Part shown: one piece after another, positions 39,501 to 54,524 of the stretch
Numbering within the stretch: the stretch's first letter is position 1
Layout of the letters: the number at the start of each line of letters is the position of its first letter
DNA from: Streptomyces sp. NBC_01255
Lineage (GTDB): Bacteria; Actinomycetota; Actinomycetes; Streptomycetales; Streptomycetaceae
NCBI RefSeq assembly: GCF_036226445.1
Contig: NZ_CP108474.1
Coordinates: forward strand, 3,224,001 to 3,288,000
Reading direction: 5' to 3'
DNA: 64,000 bases
Program-made: the position numbers and the translations under genes
Notes under the pieces: generated by a model
What the model saw: the letters and a program-made list of their open reading frames with translations, nothing else
Databases searched by the model: none
What the model was told of the DNA's origin: nothing

Positions 39501-41291
39501 GAGGCCCTCGCCGCCCGGCTCGCCGGGCTGACGGCCGGTGACGGATTCACCGGTGTCATCTCACTCTTCGACGGACTCACGCCCCTCGTCGCCTGGGTGC
39601 AGGCGCTGGGCGACGCCGGAATCAAGGCGCCTCTGTGGTGTGTCACCCGGGGCGCCGTCTCCCTCGGGCGCCACGACTCCCCCGCCGACCCCGACCAGGC
39701 CATGCTCTGGGGCCTCGGCCGCGTCGTCGCCCTCGAACACCCCGAACGCTGGGCCGGTCTCGTCGACCTCCCCGCCCAGCCCGACGCGGCTGCCCTCGCC
39801 CACCTCGCCACCGCCCTCACCGGCAACACCGGCGAGGACCAGATCGCCATCCGCGCCACCGGACTCCACGCCCGCCGTCTCGCCCGCGCACCCCTCCACG
39901 GACGCCGGCCCACCCGCGACTGGCAGCCCCACGGCACCGTCCTCATCACCGGAGGCACCGGAGCCCTCGGCAGCCACGCCGCCCGCTGGATGGCCCACCA
40001 CGGAGCCGAACACCTCCTCCTCGTCAGCCGCAGCGGCGAGCAGGCCCCCGAAGCCACCCGACTCGCCGACGAACTCCGCACATTGGGCTCGCGTGTCACT
40101 GTCGCCGCCTGCGACGTCGCCGACCCCGACGCCATGCGCACCCTCCTCGACACCATCCCCACCGACACCCCCCTCACCGCCGTCCTCCACACCGCCGGAG
40201 CGCCGGGCGGTGACCCGCTCGACGTCACCGGTCCCGAGGACATCGCCCGCATCCTGGGCGCGAAGACCCGCGGCGCGCAGGTGCTCGACGACCTGCTCCG
40301 CGACACTCCCCTGGACGCCTTCGTCCTGTACTCCTCCAACGCCGGGGTCTGGGGCAGCGGCGGTCAGGGTGTCTACGCGGCGGCCAACGCCCACCTCGAC
40401 GCCCTCGCCGCCCGGCGCCGTGCCCGTGGCGAGACCGCGACCTCGGTCGCCTGGGGACTCTGGGCGGGCGACGGCATGGGCCGGGGCGCAGACGACGCGT
40501 ACTGGCAGAGGCGCGGCATCCGCCCGATGAGCCCCGACCGCGCCCTGGACGAGCTGGCCAAGGCCCTGCGCCACGACGAGACCTTCGTCGCCGTGGCCGA
40601 CGTGGACTGGGAGAGGTTCGCGCCCGCGTTCACGGTCTCCCGCCCCAGCCTCCTGATCGACGGTGTCCCGGAGGCCCGGCAGGCGCTCGCCGCGCCCGTC
40701 GCGCCCGCCGGCGCCCCGGCTCCCGGCGACGCCGCGTCGGCGCGCGCCGGGCAGTCGTCGGCGCTGGCCGCGATCGCCGCGCTCCCGGCACCCGAGCACC
40801 GGCCCGCGCTCCTCACCCTCGTCCGTACGCACGCGGCCGCCGTACTCGGTCATTCCTCCCCCGACCGGGTGGCTCCCGGCCGGGCCTTCACCGAGCTCGG
40901 TTTCGACTCGCTGACGGCCGTGCAGCTCCGTAACCAGCTCTCGGCGGCGGTCGGCAGCCGGCTCCCCGCCACCACGGTCTTCGACCACCCGACGCCCGCC
41001 GCGCTCGCCGAGCACCTCCATCAGGAGTACCTCGCGCCGGCCGAACCGGCCCCCACCGACTGGGAGGGGCGGGTACGCCGGGCCCTGGCCGAGCTGCCTC
41101 TCGACCGGCTGCGGGACGCGGGCGTCCTCGACACGGTCCTGCGCCTCACCGGCATCGAGCCCGAGCCCGTACCCGGCGGCCCGGACGGCGCCACCGCGGG
41201 CCCCGACGCGGAGCAGGAGCCGGCGGCGTCGATCGACGACCTCGACGCCGAGGCCCTGATCCGCATGGCCCTCGGCCCCCGCACCACCTGA
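36594..41291 (+). CDS. pikAIII: Pikromycin polyketide synthase PikAIII: module 5
   Basis: A 1565-aa single-module PKS that adds the fifth methylmalonyl unit, giving the hexaketide. ATG 36594 follows CGGGAG. Domains: docking helix (residues 1-33), KS (~37-466, DTACSSS), AT (~560-866, GHSQGE and YASH = methylmalonyl), KR (~913-1360, [14 protein letters not shown], catalytic Tyr in [15 protein letters not shown]), ACP (~1401-1480, GFDSLTAVQ) and a C-terminal docking region (~1490-1565). The KR lacks the LDD motif ([10 protein letters not shown]). Its NADPH-binding half closely matches KR1, the rest does not, suggesting a recombinant KR. The hexaketide goes to PikAIV for elongation or direct cyclisation. 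Confidence 0.97.
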   Translation: MANNEDKLRDYLKRVTAELQQNTRRLREIEGRTHEPVAIVGMACRLPGGVASPEDLWRLVAGDGDAISEFPQDRGWDVEGLYDPDPDASGRTYCRSGGFLHDAGEFDADFFGISPREALAMDPQQRLSLTTAWEAIEHAGIDPTTLKGSGLGVFVGGWHTGYTSGQTTAVQSPELEGHLVSGAALGFLSGRIAYVLGTDGPALTVDTACSSSLVALHLAVQALRKGECDMALAGGVTVMPNADLFVQFSRQRGLAADGRSKAFATSADGFGPAEGAGVLLVERLSDARRNGHRVLAVVRGSAVNQDGASNGLTAPNGPSQQRVIRRALADARLTPGDVDVVEAHGTGTRLGDPIEAQALIATYGRERSDAQPLRLGALKSNIGHTQAAAGVAGVIKMVQAMRHGLLPKTLHVDEPSDQIDWTAGTVELLTEAMAWPEKGDGSLRRAAVSSFGISGTNAHVVLEEARAAEDTPAAEPSAGVVPWMVSAKTPAALDAQIGRLAAYADTRADLDAAGAARALLDGRTAMEHRAVAIGDSREALRDALRMPEGLIRGTASAVGRVAFVFPGQGTQWAGMGAELLDTSKEFATAMTECETAFTPYVDWSLEAVVRQTPGAPTLDRVDVVQPVTFAVMVSLARVWQHHGITPQAVIGHSQGEIAAAYVAGALTLDDAARVVTLRSKSIAAHLAGKGGMLSLALSESAVLERLVTFDGLSVAAVNGPTATVVSGDPAQIEELARVCEADGIRARIIPVDYASHSQQVETIEKELSEVLAGLTPQAPRVPFFSTLEGAWITEPALDGAYWYRNLRHRVGFAPAVETLATEQGFTHFVEVSAHPVLTMALPDTVTGLATLRRDHGGQDSLVSSLAEAWANGLPIDWDSFLPAAASRPDLPTYAFQTERYWLQDSAPTSAADDWRYRVEWKPLTTAGQADLSGRWLVAAEGRPDAELLDTLKAAGADVEVLETGADDDREALAARLAGLTAGDGFTGVISLFDGLTPLVAWVQALGDAGIKAPLWCVTRGAVSLGRHDSPADPDQAMLWGLGRVVALEHPERWAGLVDLPAQPDAAALAHLATALTGNTGEDQIAIRATGLHARRLARAPLHGRRPTRDWQPHGTVLITGGTGALGSHAARWMAHHGAEHLLLVSRSGEQAPEATRLADELRTLGSRVTVAACDVADPDAMRTLLDTIPTDTPLTAVLHTAGAPGGDPLDVTGPEDIARILGAKTRGAQVLDDLLRDTPLDAFVLYSSNAGVWGSGGQGVYAAANAHLDALAARRRARGETATSVAWGLWAGDGMGRGADDAYWQRRGIRPMSPDRALDELAKALRHDETFVAVADVDWERFAPAFTVSRPSLLIDGVPEARQALAAPVAPAGAPAPGDAASARAGQSSALAAIAALPAPEHRPALLTLVRTHAAAVLGHSSPDRVAPGRAFTELGFDSLTAVQLRNQLSAAVGSRLPATTVFDHPTPAALAEHLHQEYLAPAEPAPTDWEGRVRRALAELPLDRLRDAGVLDTVLRLTGIEPEPVPGGPDGATAGPDAEQEPAASIDDLDAEALIRMALGPRTT

Positions 41292-46260
<4,969 letters not shown>

Positions 46261-46279
<19 letters not shown>

Positions 46280-47484
46280 CCGACGACCTGGCGGGGGCCC
46301 TCACACAGCCCCCGCTGGGCCGCACCGTCCGCGCGGTGGCCGACCGTGAACTCGGCACCCACCTCCTGGAGACCCGCGGCATCCACTGGATCCACGCCGC
46401 GAACGGCGACCCGTACGCCGGCGTGCTGCGCGGCCAGTCGGACGACCCGTATCCGGCGTACGAGCGGCTGCGCGCCCGCGGCCCGCTCTCCTTCAGCCCG
46501 ACGGGCAGCTGGGTCACCGCCGATCACGCCCTGGCGGCCCGTGTCCTCTCCTCGGCGGACTTCGGCGTGTCCGGCGCCGACGGCGGCCCCGTGCCGCAGC
46601 AGGTCCTCTCCTACGGGGAGGGCTGCCCGCTGGAGCACGAGCGGGCGCTGCCGTCGGCGCGCGACGCGGCGGAGGCCGGGCACCGCACCGAGGTCGAGCG
46701 GATCCACCGGGAGACCCTGGAGGGGCTCGCCCCGGACGTGTCGGCGTCGTACGCGTTCGAGCTGGTGGGCGGTTTCGTCCGTCCGGCGGTGACGGCCGCG
46801 GCAGCCGCCGTGCTCGGTGTTCGCGAGGACCGGCGCGGGGAGTTCGGCGACCTGGTGGAGCGGCTCCGGCCGCTGTCCGACAGTCTGCTGGCCCCGCAGT
46901 CCCTGCGGACGGTACGGGCGGCCGACGGCGCGCTGGCCGCGCTCGCGGCGCTGCTCGCCGACTCCTCCGGCCGGACGGACGGGGCCCTGCTGTCGGCGCT
47001 CGGTGTCACCGCCGCCGTCCAGCTCACCGGCAACGCCGTGCTCGCCCTCCTCGCCCACCCCGAGCAGTGGGGCGAGCTTTGTGCCCGGCCCGGGCTCGCC
47101 GCGGCCGCGGTGGAGGAGACCCTCCGCTACGACCCGCCGGTGCAGCTGGACGCCCGGGTGGTCCGCGCGGAGACGGAGCTGGCGGGCCGACGTCTTCCGG
47201 CCGGCGCCCATGTCGTCGTCCTCACCGCCGCCGCCGGCCGCGACCCGGAGGTCTTCACGGACCCGGAGCGCTTCGACCTCGCGCGCCCCGACGCCACCGC
47301 GCACCTCGCGCTGCACCCCGCCGGCCCGTACGGCCCGGTGGCGTCCTCGGTCCGGCTCCAGGCGGAGGTCGCGCTGCGGACCCTGGCCGGGCGTTTCCCG
47401 CGGCTGCGGCAGGCCGGGCCCGTGCTCCGCCCCCGCCGGGCGCCCGTCGGCCGCGGGCCGCTGAGCGTCCCGGTGAGCGCCTGA
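46261..47484 (+). CDS. desVIII: DesVIII, P450-like activator protein of the desosaminyltransferase
   Basis: A 407-aa cytochrome P450-fold protein that assists DesVII rather than oxidising substrates. ATG 46261 overlaps pikAV and is preceded by GAAGGAG. P450 features remain (the EETLRYDPPVQLDARVV K-helix region and PERFDLARPDATAHLAL), but the heme-ligand signature FGxGxHxCxG is replaced by LHPAGPYGPVASSVRLQ, with no Cys. The I-helix oxygen-activation segment is also lost (AAVQLTGNAVLAL). The family (EryCII, TylM3, DesVIII) is known to be required for full glycosyltransferase activity. It lies directly upstream of desVII. Confidence 0.93.
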
Positions 47485-47561
47485 GACACCGGGACGCGGT
47501 CCTCCCCGGCCGCCGCCCCACCCCGCCCCGCCCCTCCACCGGCAGGAAGGACAACGACGCC

Positions 47562-48842
47562 ATGCGCGTCCTGCTGACCTCGTTCGCACATCACACGCAC
47601 TACTACGGCCTGGTGCCCCTGGCCTGGGCGCTGCTCGCCGCCGGGCACGAGGTGCGGGTCGCCGGCCAGCCCGCGCTCACGGACACGATCACCGGGTCCG
47701 GGCTCGCCGCGGTGCCCGTCGGCACCGACCACCTCATCCACGAGTACCGGGTGCGGATGGCGGGCGAACCGCGCCCCAACCACCCGGCGATCGCCTTCGA
47801 CGAGGCCCGTCCCGAGCCGCTGGACTGGGACCACGCCCTCGGCATCGAGGCGATCCTCGCCCCGTACTTCTACCTGCTCGCCAACAACGACTCGATGGTC
47901 GACGACCTGGTCGACTTCGCCCGTTCCTGGCAGCCGGACCTGGTGCTGTGGGAGCCGACGACGTACGCGGGCGCCGTCGCCGCGCAGGTCACCGGTGCCG
48001 CGCACGCCCGGGTCCTGTGGGGGCCCGACGTGATGGGCAGCGCCCGCCGCAAGTTCGTCGCGCTGCGGGACCGGCAGCCGCCGGAGCACCGCGAGGACCC
48101 CACGGCCGAGTGGCTGACGTGGACGCTCGACCGGTACGGCGCCTCCTTCGAGGAGGAGCTGATCACCGGCCAGTTCACGGTCGACCCGACCCCGCCCAGC
48201 CTGCGTCTCGGCACCGGCCTGCCCACCGTCGGCATGCGTTACGTCCCGTACAACGGCACGTCGGTCGTGCCCGGCTGGCTGGGCGAGCCGCCCGCGCGGC
48301 CCCGGGTCTGTCTCACCCTCGGTGTCTCCGCGCGTGAGGTTCTCGGCGGCGACGGTGTCTCGCAGGGCGACATCCTGGAGGCGCTCGCCGACCTCGACAT
48401 CGAGCTGATCGCGACGCTCGACGCGAGCCAGCGCGCCGAGGTGCGCAGCTACCCGAAGCACACCCGGTTCACGGACTTCGTGCCGATGCACGCGCTGCTG
48501 CCGAGCTGCTCGGCGATCATCCACCACGGCGGGGCCGGCACCTATGCGACCGCCGTGATCAACGCGGTGCCGCAGGTGATGCTCGCCGAGCTGTGGGACG
48601 CGCCCGTCAAGGCGCGGGCCGTCGCGGACCAGGGGGCCGGGTTCTTCCTGCCGCCGGCCGACCTCACCCCGCAGGCCGTCCGGGACGCCGTCGTCCGCAT
48701 CCTCGACGACCCCTCGGTGACCGCCGCCGCGCACCGGCTGCGCGACGAGACCTTCGGCGACCCCACCCCGGCCGGGATCGTCCCCGAGCTGGAGCGGCTC
48801 GCCGCACAGCACCGCCGCCCGCCGGCCGGCGACCGTCCCTGA
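47562..48842 (+). CDS. desVII: DesVII, TDP-desosamine macrolide glycosyltransferase
   Basis: A 426-aa GT1-family (GT-B fold) enzyme transferring D-desosamine to narbonolide and 10-deoxymethynolide. ATG 47562 lies after GGAAGGACAACGACGCC. The N-terminus MRVLLTSFAHHTHYYGLVPLAWAL binds the acceptor. The C-terminal half carries the nucleotide-sugar motif with CSAIIHHGGAGT and later PQVMLAELWDAPVKA. It is unusually tolerant of ring size in the known pathway and needs DesVIII. The 77-nt gap after desVIII holds no strong terminator, so it is likely co-transcribed. Confidence 0.95.
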   Translation: MRVLLTSFAHHTHYYGLVPLAWALLAAGHEVRVAGQPALTDTITGSGLAAVPVGTDHLIHEYRVRMAGEPRPNHPAIAFDEARPEPLDWDHALGIEAILAPYFYLLANNDSMVDDLVDFARSWQPDLVLWEPTTYAGAVAAQVTGAAHARVLWGPDVMGSARRKFVALRDRQPPEHREDPTAEWLTWTLDRYGASFEEELITGQFTVDPTPPSLRLGTGLPTVGMRYVPYNGTSVVPGWLGEPPARPRVCLTLGVSAREVLGGDGVSQGDILEALADLDIELIATLDASQRAEVRSYPKHTRFTDFVPMHALLPSCSAIIHHGGAGTYATAVINAVPQVMLAELWDAPVKARAVADQGAGFFLPPADLTPQAVRDAVVRILDDPSVTAAAHRLRDETFGDPTPAGIVPELERLAAQHRRPPAGDRP

Positions 48843-48954
48843 CCCCCGTCGGAAGACCGCTCGGATACCACCCGGACACCGCCCGGAACCACCCGGACAT
48901 CGCCCGGACATCGCCCGGGAAATCCTCAACCCTCAGCCCGAAAGCAGGAGTTCC

Positions 48955-49668
48955 GTGTACGAAGTCGACCACGCCGACGTCTACGACCTCTTCTACCTCG
49001 GTCGCGGCAAGGACTACGCCGCCGAGGCCTCCGACATCGCCGACCTGGTGCGTTCCCGTACCCCCGAGGCGTCCTCGCTCCTGGACGTGGCCTGCGGCAC
49101 GGGCACCCACCTGGAGCACTTCACCAAGGAGTTCGCCGACACCGCGGGCCTGGAGCTGTCCGAGGACATGCTCACCCACGCCCGTACGCGGCTGCCCGAC
49201 GCGACGCTCCACCAGGGCGACATGCGGGACTTCCGGCTCGGCCGCCGGTTCTCCGCCGTCGTCAGCATGTTCAGCTCCGTCGGCTACCTCCGTACGACCG
49301 GTGAACTCGACGCGGCCGTCGCGTCGTTCGCGCAGCACCTGGAGCCCGGCGGCGTCGTCGTGGTGGAGCCGTGGTGGTTCCCGGAGACCTTCGCCGACGG
49401 CTGGGTCAGTGCCGACGTCGTCCGCCGGGACGGGCGCACCGTGGCCCGCGTCTCGCACTCGGTGCGCGAGGGGAACGCGACGCGCATGGAGGTGCACTTC
49501 ACGGTGGCCGACCCGGGCCGCGGCGTACGGCACTTCTCCGACGTCCACCTCATCACCCTCTTCCAGCAGGCGGAGTACGAGGCAGCCTTCACGGCCGCGG
49601 GGCTGCGCGTCGAGTACGTGGAGGGCGGCCCGTCGGGCCGTGGCCTCTTCGTCGGCGTCCCCGCCTGA
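48955..49668 (+). CDS. desVI: DesVI, TDP-amino sugar N,N-dimethyltransferase
   Basis: A 237-aa SAM-dependent methyltransferase adding both N-methyl groups in the last step of TDP-D-desosamine synthesis. GTG 48955 (VYEVDHADVYDLFYLGRGKD) follows GCAGGAG. SAM motif I is LLDVACGTGTHLEHF (about residue 42), motif II-like VVSMFSSVGYL, and GGVVVVEPWWFPE later. It belongs to the DesVI/TylM1/EryCVI family. It consumes SAM, and metK lies at the right end of the window. Confidence 0.95.
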   Translation: MYEVDHADVYDLFYLGRGKDYAAEASDIADLVRSRTPEASSLLDVACGTGTHLEHFTKEFADTAGLELSEDMLTHARTRLPDATLHQGDMRDFRLGRRFSAVVSMFSSVGYLRTTGELDAAVASFAQHLEPGGVVVVEPWWFPETFADGWVSADVVRRDGRTVARVSHSVREGNATRMEVHFTVADPGRGVRHFSDVHLITLFQQAEYEAAFTAAGLRVEYVEGGPSGRGLFVGVPA

Positions 49669-49695
49669 GGCCGCTCGGCCCCCACACACAGACCC

Positions 49696-49714
49696 CCCGG
49701 GGCAACGCCCCGGG
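49696..49714 (+). terminator. GC-rich hairpin between desVI and desR
   Basis: CCCGGGGC (49696-49703) pairs with GCCCCGGG (49707-49714) over a 3-nt loop, 30 nt before desR. It may attenuate read-through or affect desR translation. Confidence 0.4.
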
Positions 49715-49743
49715 TGCACCAAGCACAGAGAGAGAAACGAACC

Positions 49744-52230
49744 GTGACAGGTAAGACCCGAATACCGCGCGTCCGCCGCGGCCGTACGACCCCCAGGGCC
49801 TTCACCCTGGCCGTCGTCGGCACCCTCCTGGCGGGCACCACCGTGGCGGCGGCCGCTCCCGGCGCCGCCGACACGGCCAACGTCCAGTACACGAGCCGGG
49901 CGGCGGAGCTCGTCGCCCGGATGACGCTCGACGAGAAGATCGGCTTCGTCCACTGGGCCCTGGACCCCGACCGGCAGAACGTCGGCTACCTCCCCGGCGT
50001 GCCGCGTCTCGGCATCCCGGAGCTGCGTGCCGCCGACGGCCCGAACGGCATCCGTCTGGTGGGCAGGACCGCCACCGCGCTGCCCGCGCCGGTCGCCCTG
50101 GCCAGCACCTTCGACGACACCATGGCCGACAGCTACGGCAAGGTCATGGGCCGCGACGGACGCGCGCTCGGCCAGGACATGGTCCTGGGCCCGATGATGA
50201 ACAACATCCGGGTGCCGCACGGCGGCCGGAACTACGAGACGTTCAGCGAGGACCCCCTGGTCTCCTCGCGCACCGCGGTCGCCCAGATCAAGGGCATCCA
50301 GGGTGCGGGTCTGATGACCACGGCCAAGCACTTCGCGGCCAACAACCAGGAGAACAACCGCTTCAGCGTGAACGCCACGGTCGACGAGCAGACGCTCCGC
50401 GAGATCGAGTTCCCGGCGTTCGAGGCGTCCTCCAAGGCCGGCGCGGCCTCCTTCATGTGTGCCTACAACGGCCTCAACGGCAAGCCGTCCTGTGGCAACG
50501 ACGAGCTCCTCAACAACGTGCTGCGCACGCAGTGGGGCTTCCAGGGCTGGGTGATGTCCGACTGGCTCGCCACCCCGGGCACCGACGCCATCACCAAGGG
50601 CCTCGACCAGGAGATGGGCGTCGAGCTCCCCGGCGACATCCCGCCGGGCGAGCCCTCGCCGCCTGCCAAGTTCTTCGGTGACGCGCTGAAGCAGGCCGTC
50701 CTGAACGGCACGATCCCCGAGTCGGCCGTGACCAGGTCGGCGGAGCGCATCGTCGGGCAGATGGACCGCTTCGGTCTGCTGTCGGCGACCCCGGCGCCCC
50801 GGCCCGAGCGCGACAAGGCGGGTGCCCAGGCGGTGTCCCGCAAGGTCGCCGAGAACGGCGCGGTGCTCCTGCGCAACGAGGGCCAGGCCCTGCCGCTCGC
50901 CGGTGACGCCGGCAAGAGCATCGCGGTCATCGGCCCCACGGCCGTCGACCCCAAGGTCACCGGCCTGGGCAGCGCCCACGTCGTCCCGGACTCGGCGGCC
51001 GCGCCGCTCGACACCATCAAGGCCCGCGCCGGCGCGGGTGCGACGGTGTCGTACGAGACGGGTGAGGAGATCTTCGGGTCGCAGATCCCGGCGGGGAACC
51101 TCAGCCCGGCGTTCCACCAGGGCGTGCAGCTCCAGCCGGGTCAGGCCGGGGCGCTGTACGACGGCACGCTGACCGTGCCCGCCGACGGCGAGTACCGCAT
51201 CGCGGTCCGCGCCACCGGTGGTTACGCCACGGTGCAGCTCGGCAGCCACACCATCGAGGCCGGCCAGGTCTACGGCAAGGTGAGCAGCCCGCTCCTCAAG
51301 CTGACCAAGGGCACGCACAAGCTCACCGTCTCGGGCTTCGCGATGAGCGCCACCCCGCTCTCCCTGGAGCTGGGCTGGGTGACGCCGCAGGCGGCCGACG
51401 CGACGATCGCGAAGGCCGTGGAGGCGGCGATGAAGGCCCGTACGGCCATCGTCTTCGCCTACGACGACGGCACCGAGGGCGTCGACCGTCCGAACCTGTC
51501 GCTGCCGGGTACGCAGGACAAGCTGATCGCGGCGGTCGCCGACGCCAACCCGAACACGATCGTGGTCCTCAACACCGGTTCGTCGGTGCTGATGCCGTGG
51601 CTGTCGAAGACCCGCGCGGTCCTGGACATGTGGTACCCGGGCCAGGCGGGCGCCGAGGCCACCGCCGCGCTGCTCTACGGTGACGTCAACCCGAGCGGCA
51701 AGCTCACCCAGAGCTTCCCGGCCGCCGAGAACCAGCACGCGGTCGCCGGCGACCCGAACCGCTACCCGGGCGTCGACAACCAGCAGCAGTACACCGAGGG
51801 CATCCACGTCGGGTACCGCTGGTTCGACAAGGAGAACGTCAAGCCGCTGTTCCCGTTCGGGCACGGCCTGTCGTACACCTCGTTCACGCAGAGCGCCCCG
51901 ACCGTCGTGCGCACGTCCACGGGCGGTCTGAAGGTCACGGTCACGGTCCGCAACAGCGGGCAGCGCGCGGGCCAGGAGGTCGTCCAGGCGTACCTCGGTG
52001 CCAGCCCGAACGTGACGGCCCCGCAGGCGAAGAAGAAGCTGGTGGGCTACACGAAGGTCGCGCTCGCCGCGGGCGAGTCGAAGACGGTGACGGTGAACAT
52101 GGACCGTCGTCAGCTGCAGTTCTGGGACGCCGCGGCCGACTCCTGGAAGACCGGAACGGGCAACCGGCTCCTGCAGACCGGTTCGTCCTCCGCGGACCTG
52201 CGCGGAAGCACCACGGTCAACGTCTCGTGA
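49744..52230 (+). CDS. desR: DesR, secreted beta-glucosidase that reactivates glucosylated macrolides
   Basis: An 828-aa glycoside hydrolase family 3 enzyme. It removes the protective glucose that the producer adds to desosamine, releasing active antibiotic outside the cell. GTG 49744 follows GAGAGAGAAACGAACC. A signal peptide is clear: basic RVRRGRTTPR, hydrophobic AFTLAVVGTLLAGTTVA, likely cleavage in AAAAPGAADTA. The GH3 nucleophile lies in WVMSDWLAT and the substrate-binding segment is TAKHFAANNQE. An insertion about residues 450-545 ([20 protein letters not shown]) looks like a PA14-type domain, and a fibronectin III-like domain closes the protein. The intracellular glucosyltransferase partner is not in this window. 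Confidence 0.95.
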   Translation: MTGKTRIPRVRRGRTTPRAFTLAVVGTLLAGTTVAAAAPGAADTANVQYTSRAAELVARMTLDEKIGFVHWALDPDRQNVGYLPGVPRLGIPELRAADGPNGIRLVGRTATALPAPVALASTFDDTMADSYGKVMGRDGRALGQDMVLGPMMNNIRVPHGGRNYETFSEDPLVSSRTAVAQIKGIQGAGLMTTAKHFAANNQENNRFSVNATVDEQTLREIEFPAFEASSKAGAASFMCAYNGLNGKPSCGNDELLNNVLRTQWGFQGWVMSDWLATPGTDAITKGLDQEMGVELPGDIPPGEPSPPAKFFGDALKQAVLNGTIPESAVTRSAERIVGQMDRFGLLSATPAPRPERDKAGAQAVSRKVAENGAVLLRNEGQALPLAGDAGKSIAVIGPTAVDPKVTGLGSAHVVPDSAAAPLDTIKARAGAGATVSYETGEEIFGSQIPAGNLSPAFHQGVQLQPGQAGALYDGTLTVPADGEYRIAVRATGGYATVQLGSHTIEAGQVYGKVSSPLLKLTKGTHKLTVSGFAMSATPLSLELGWVTPQAADATIAKAVEAAMKARTAIVFAYDDGTEGVDRPNLSLPGTQDKLIAAVADANPNTIVVLNTGSSVLMPWLSKTRAVLDMWYPGQAGAEATAALLYGDVNPSGKLTQSFPAAENQHAVAGDPNRYPGVDNQQQYTEGIHVGYRWFDKENVKPLFPFGHGLSYTSFTQSAPTVVRTSTGGLKVTVTVRNSGQRAGQEVVQAYLGASPNVTAPQAKKKLVGYTKVALAAGESKTVTVNMDRRQLQFWDAAADSWKTGTGNRLLQTGSSSADLRGSTTVNVS

Positions 52231-52248
52231 CGTGACACGCACGAAGAC

Positions 52249-52286
52249 GGCGGTGCCCGCCACCCGGAAGGGTGGCGGGCACCGCC
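52249..52286. terminator. Strong terminator between desR and desV
   Basis: A perfect 17-bp stem (52249-52265 with 52270-52286) and a GGAA loop, followed by TTT on the plus strand. It lies between convergent genes and probably works in both directions. Confidence 0.85.
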
Positions 52287-52306
52287 TTTCGGGCCTGGTA
52301 CGCCGG

Positions 52307-53425
52307 TCAGCCGGCGTGCAGCGCCCACTCGCGTACGGCGTCGATCACCCGCAGCGCCTGCTCGCGCTCCAGGTGCGGGCCGATCGGCAGGCTGAGGACC
52401 TGCCGCGCGAAGCTCTCGGCGCGCGGCAGCGAGCCCTCCGCCGGGGCGTCGCCCGCGTAGGCGGGAGAGAGGTGCACCGGCACCGGGTAGTGCGTGAGCG
52501 TGTCGACGCCGCGGGCGTCCAGGTGGTCCCGCAGGTCGTCGCGGCGGTCCGTGCGCACGGTGAAGAGGTGCCAGACCGGGTCGGTGTCGGCTGCGGTCAC
52601 CGGCAGGGTGATGCCGGGGAGTCCGGCGAGCCCGGACAGGTACTCCGCGGCCAGCGCCGACCTGCGGCCGTTCCAGTCGTCCAGGTGGGCGAGGCGGATC
52701 CGCAGGACGGCCGCCTGCATCTCGTCCAGGCGGGAGTTGGTGCCCTTCATCTCGTGGCTGTACTTCTGCCGGGAGCCGTAGTTGCGGAGCATCCGCAGCC
52801 GTTCGGCGAGCTCGGGGTCGCCGGTCACGACGGCGCCGCCGTCGCCGAAGCAGCCGAGGTTCTTGCCCGGGTAGAAGCTGAACGCGGCCACCGACGAACC
52901 GGCGCCGATCCGCCGGCCCCGGTAGCGGGCGCCGTGCGCCTGCGCGGCGTCCTCCACGATGTGCAGGCCGTGCCGGGCCGCCAGGTCGCGGAGGGCGTCC
53001 AGGTCGGCCGGGTGGCCGTAGAGGTGGACGGGGAGGAGTGCCCGGGTGCGGGGGGTGATCGCCTTCTCGACGAGCAGCGGGTCCAGGGTGGGGTGGTCCT
53101 CGTGGGGTTCGACGGGCACGGGGGTCGCGCCGGTGGCCGACACCGCGAGCCAGCTGGCGATGTACGTGTGCGAGGGGACGATCACCTCGTCGCCGGGTCC
53201 GATGCCGAGGCCGCGGAGCGCCAGCTGGAGGGCGTCCATGCCGCTGTTCACGCCGACGGCGTGGCCGGTCTCGCAGTAGGCGGCGAACTCGCCCTCGAAG
53301 GCTTCCAGTTCGGGTCCGAGGAGGTAGCGCCCGGAGTCGAGGACGCGGGCGACGGCGGCGTCGGTCTCCGCGCGCAGCTCCTCGTAGGCGGCCTTGAGGT
53401 CGAGGAAGGGGACGCGGGGGGTCAC
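52307..53425 (-). CDS. desV: DesV, PLP-dependent TDP-3-keto-sugar 3-aminotransferase
   Basis: A 372-aa DegT/DnrJ/EryC1-family aminotransferase that installs the C-3 amino group of desosamine. GTG 53425 overlaps the desIV stop (GTGA), which fixes the start; the longer open frame upstream is a shadow of desIV. Motifs: VNSGMDALQLALRGLGIGPGDEV (cofactor phosphate), VEDAAQAHGARY (Asp stacking on the pyridine ring), and the Schiff-base Lys in FSFYPGKNLGCFGDGGA. Last gene of the desIII-IV-V unit, ending at the terminator shared with desR. Confidence 0.95.
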   Translation of the reverse strand: MTPRVPFLDLKAAYEELRAETDAAVARVLDSGRYLLGPELEAFEGEFAAYCETGHAVGVNSGMDALQLALRGLGIGPGDEVIVPSHTYIASWLAVSATGATPVPVEPHEDHPTLDPLLVEKAITPRTRALLPVHLYGHPADLDALRDLAARHGLHIVEDAAQAHGARYRGRRIGAGSSVAAFSFYPGKNLGCFGDGGAVVTGDPELAERLRMLRNYGSRQKYSHEMKGTNSRLDEMQAAVLRIRLAHLDDWNGRRSALAAEYLSGLAGLPGITLPVTAADTDPVWHLFTVRTDRRDDLRDHLDARGVDTLTHYPVPVHLSPAYAGDAPAEGSLPRAESFARQVLSLPIGPHLEREQALRVIDAVREWALHAG

Positions 53426-54426
53426 GAGGCCACTCCCGCGGCGAGCTCCGGCGCGGGTGCCTTGAGCGGCTCCCACCAGTCGCGGTTCTCCCGGTACCAG
53501 CGGACGGTGCGCGCGAGGCCGTCCGCGAAGGCGACCTGCGGCCGGTAGCCGAGCTCGCGCTCGATCTTCCCGCCGTCGAGGGAGTAGCGCAGGTCGTGGC
53601 CCTTGCGGTCGGCGACCTTCCGGACGGACGACCAGTCCGCGCCGAGCGACTCCAGGAGCATGCCGGTGAGTTCGCGGTTGGTCAGCTCCAGGCCGCCGCC
53701 GATGTGGTAGACCTCGCCGGCCCGGCCGCCCGCGAGGACGAGCGCGATGCCCCGGCAGTGGTCGTCGGTGTGCACCCACTCGCGGACGTTGGCGCCGTCG
53801 CCGTACAGGGGCAGCGTCCCGCCGTCGAGGAGGTTCGTCACGAACAGCGGGATCAGCTTCTCGGGGTGCTGGTACGGCCCGTAGTTGTTGCAGCAGCGGG
53901 TGATCCGCACGTCGAGGCCGTACGTCCGGTGGTAGGCGCGGGCGACGAGGTCGGATCCGGCCTTCGAGGCGGCGTAGGGGGAGTTGGGCTCCAGCGGGCT
54001 GCTCTCAGTCCAGGAACCGGAGTCGATCGACCCGTACACCTCGTCGGTGGAGACGTGCACGACCCGTCCCACGCCGGCGTCGACGGCGCACTGGAGGAGG
54101 GTCTGCGTGCCCTGCACGTTGGTCTCGGTGAACACGGACGCGCCCGCGATGGAGCGGTCGACGTGGCTCTCGGCCGCGAAGTGGACGACGGCGTCGACGC
54201 CGCGGAGCTCCCGGGCGAGGAGCTCGGCGTCGCGGATGTCGCCGTGGACGAAGCGCAGTCGCGGGTCGCCGGCCGCGGGGGCCAGGTTGGCGATGTTGCC
54301 CGCGTAGGTGAGGCTGTCGAGGACGATCACCTCCTCGGCGGGCACGTCGGGGTACGCCCCGGCGAGGAGCTGCCGCACGAAGTGCGAGCCGATGAAGCCC
54401 GCACCTCCGGTCACCAGAAGCCGCAC
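53422..54426 (-). CDS. desIV: DesIV, TDP-glucose 4,6-dehydratase
   Basis: A 334-aa short-chain dehydrogenase/reductase converting TDP-glucose to TDP-4-keto-6-deoxyglucose. GTG 54426 (VRLLVTGGAGFIGSHF) has GGGAG 7 nt upstream. NAD motif GGAGFIGSH at the N-terminus, FAAESHVDRSI, catalytic Thr-Asp-Glu in STDEVYG, and YAASKAGSD with the YxxxK pair. Length and motifs match RmlB-type dehydratases. Translationally coupled to desV by a 4-nt overlap. Confidence 0.95.
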   Translation of the reverse strand: MRLLVTGGAGFIGSHFVRQLLAGAYPDVPAEEVIVLDSLTYAGNIANLAPAAGDPRLRFVHGDIRDAELLARELRGVDAVVHFAAESHVDRSIAGASVFTETNVQGTQTLLQCAVDAGVGRVVHVSTDEVYGSIDSGSWTESSPLEPNSPYAASKAGSDLVARAYHRTYGLDVRITRCCNNYGPYQHPEKLIPLFVTNLLDGGTLPLYGDGANVREWVHTDDHCRGIALVLAGGRAGEVYHIGGGLELTNRELTGMLLESLGADWSSVRKVADRKGHDLRYSLDGGKIERELGYRPQVAFADGLARTVRWYRENRDWWEPLKAPAPELAAGVAS

Positions 54427-54453
54427 TGCTGTCTCCCTTTCGGTGGCGCGGTG

Positions 54454-54497
54454 GGTCGCGCTGTCGGTCGCGATGTCGGTCGCGCTGTCGGTCGCGC
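54454..54497. repeat. 12-bp tandem repeat between desIII and desIV
   Basis: GGTCGCGCTGTC (54454-54465), GGTCGCGATGTC (54466-54477), GGTCGCGCTGTC (54478-54489), and a partial fourth unit. It lies in the transcribed gap before desIV. It is likely slippage-prone; no role is evident. Confidence 0.8.
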
Positions 54498-54524
54498 GTA
54501 CGCGGCGGTCGCGAGGCGTCGCCC

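Noticed and set aside
53426..53779. Longer DesV reading frame
   Set aside because: It overlaps desIV entirely in another frame. The GTGA coupling fixes the start at 53425.
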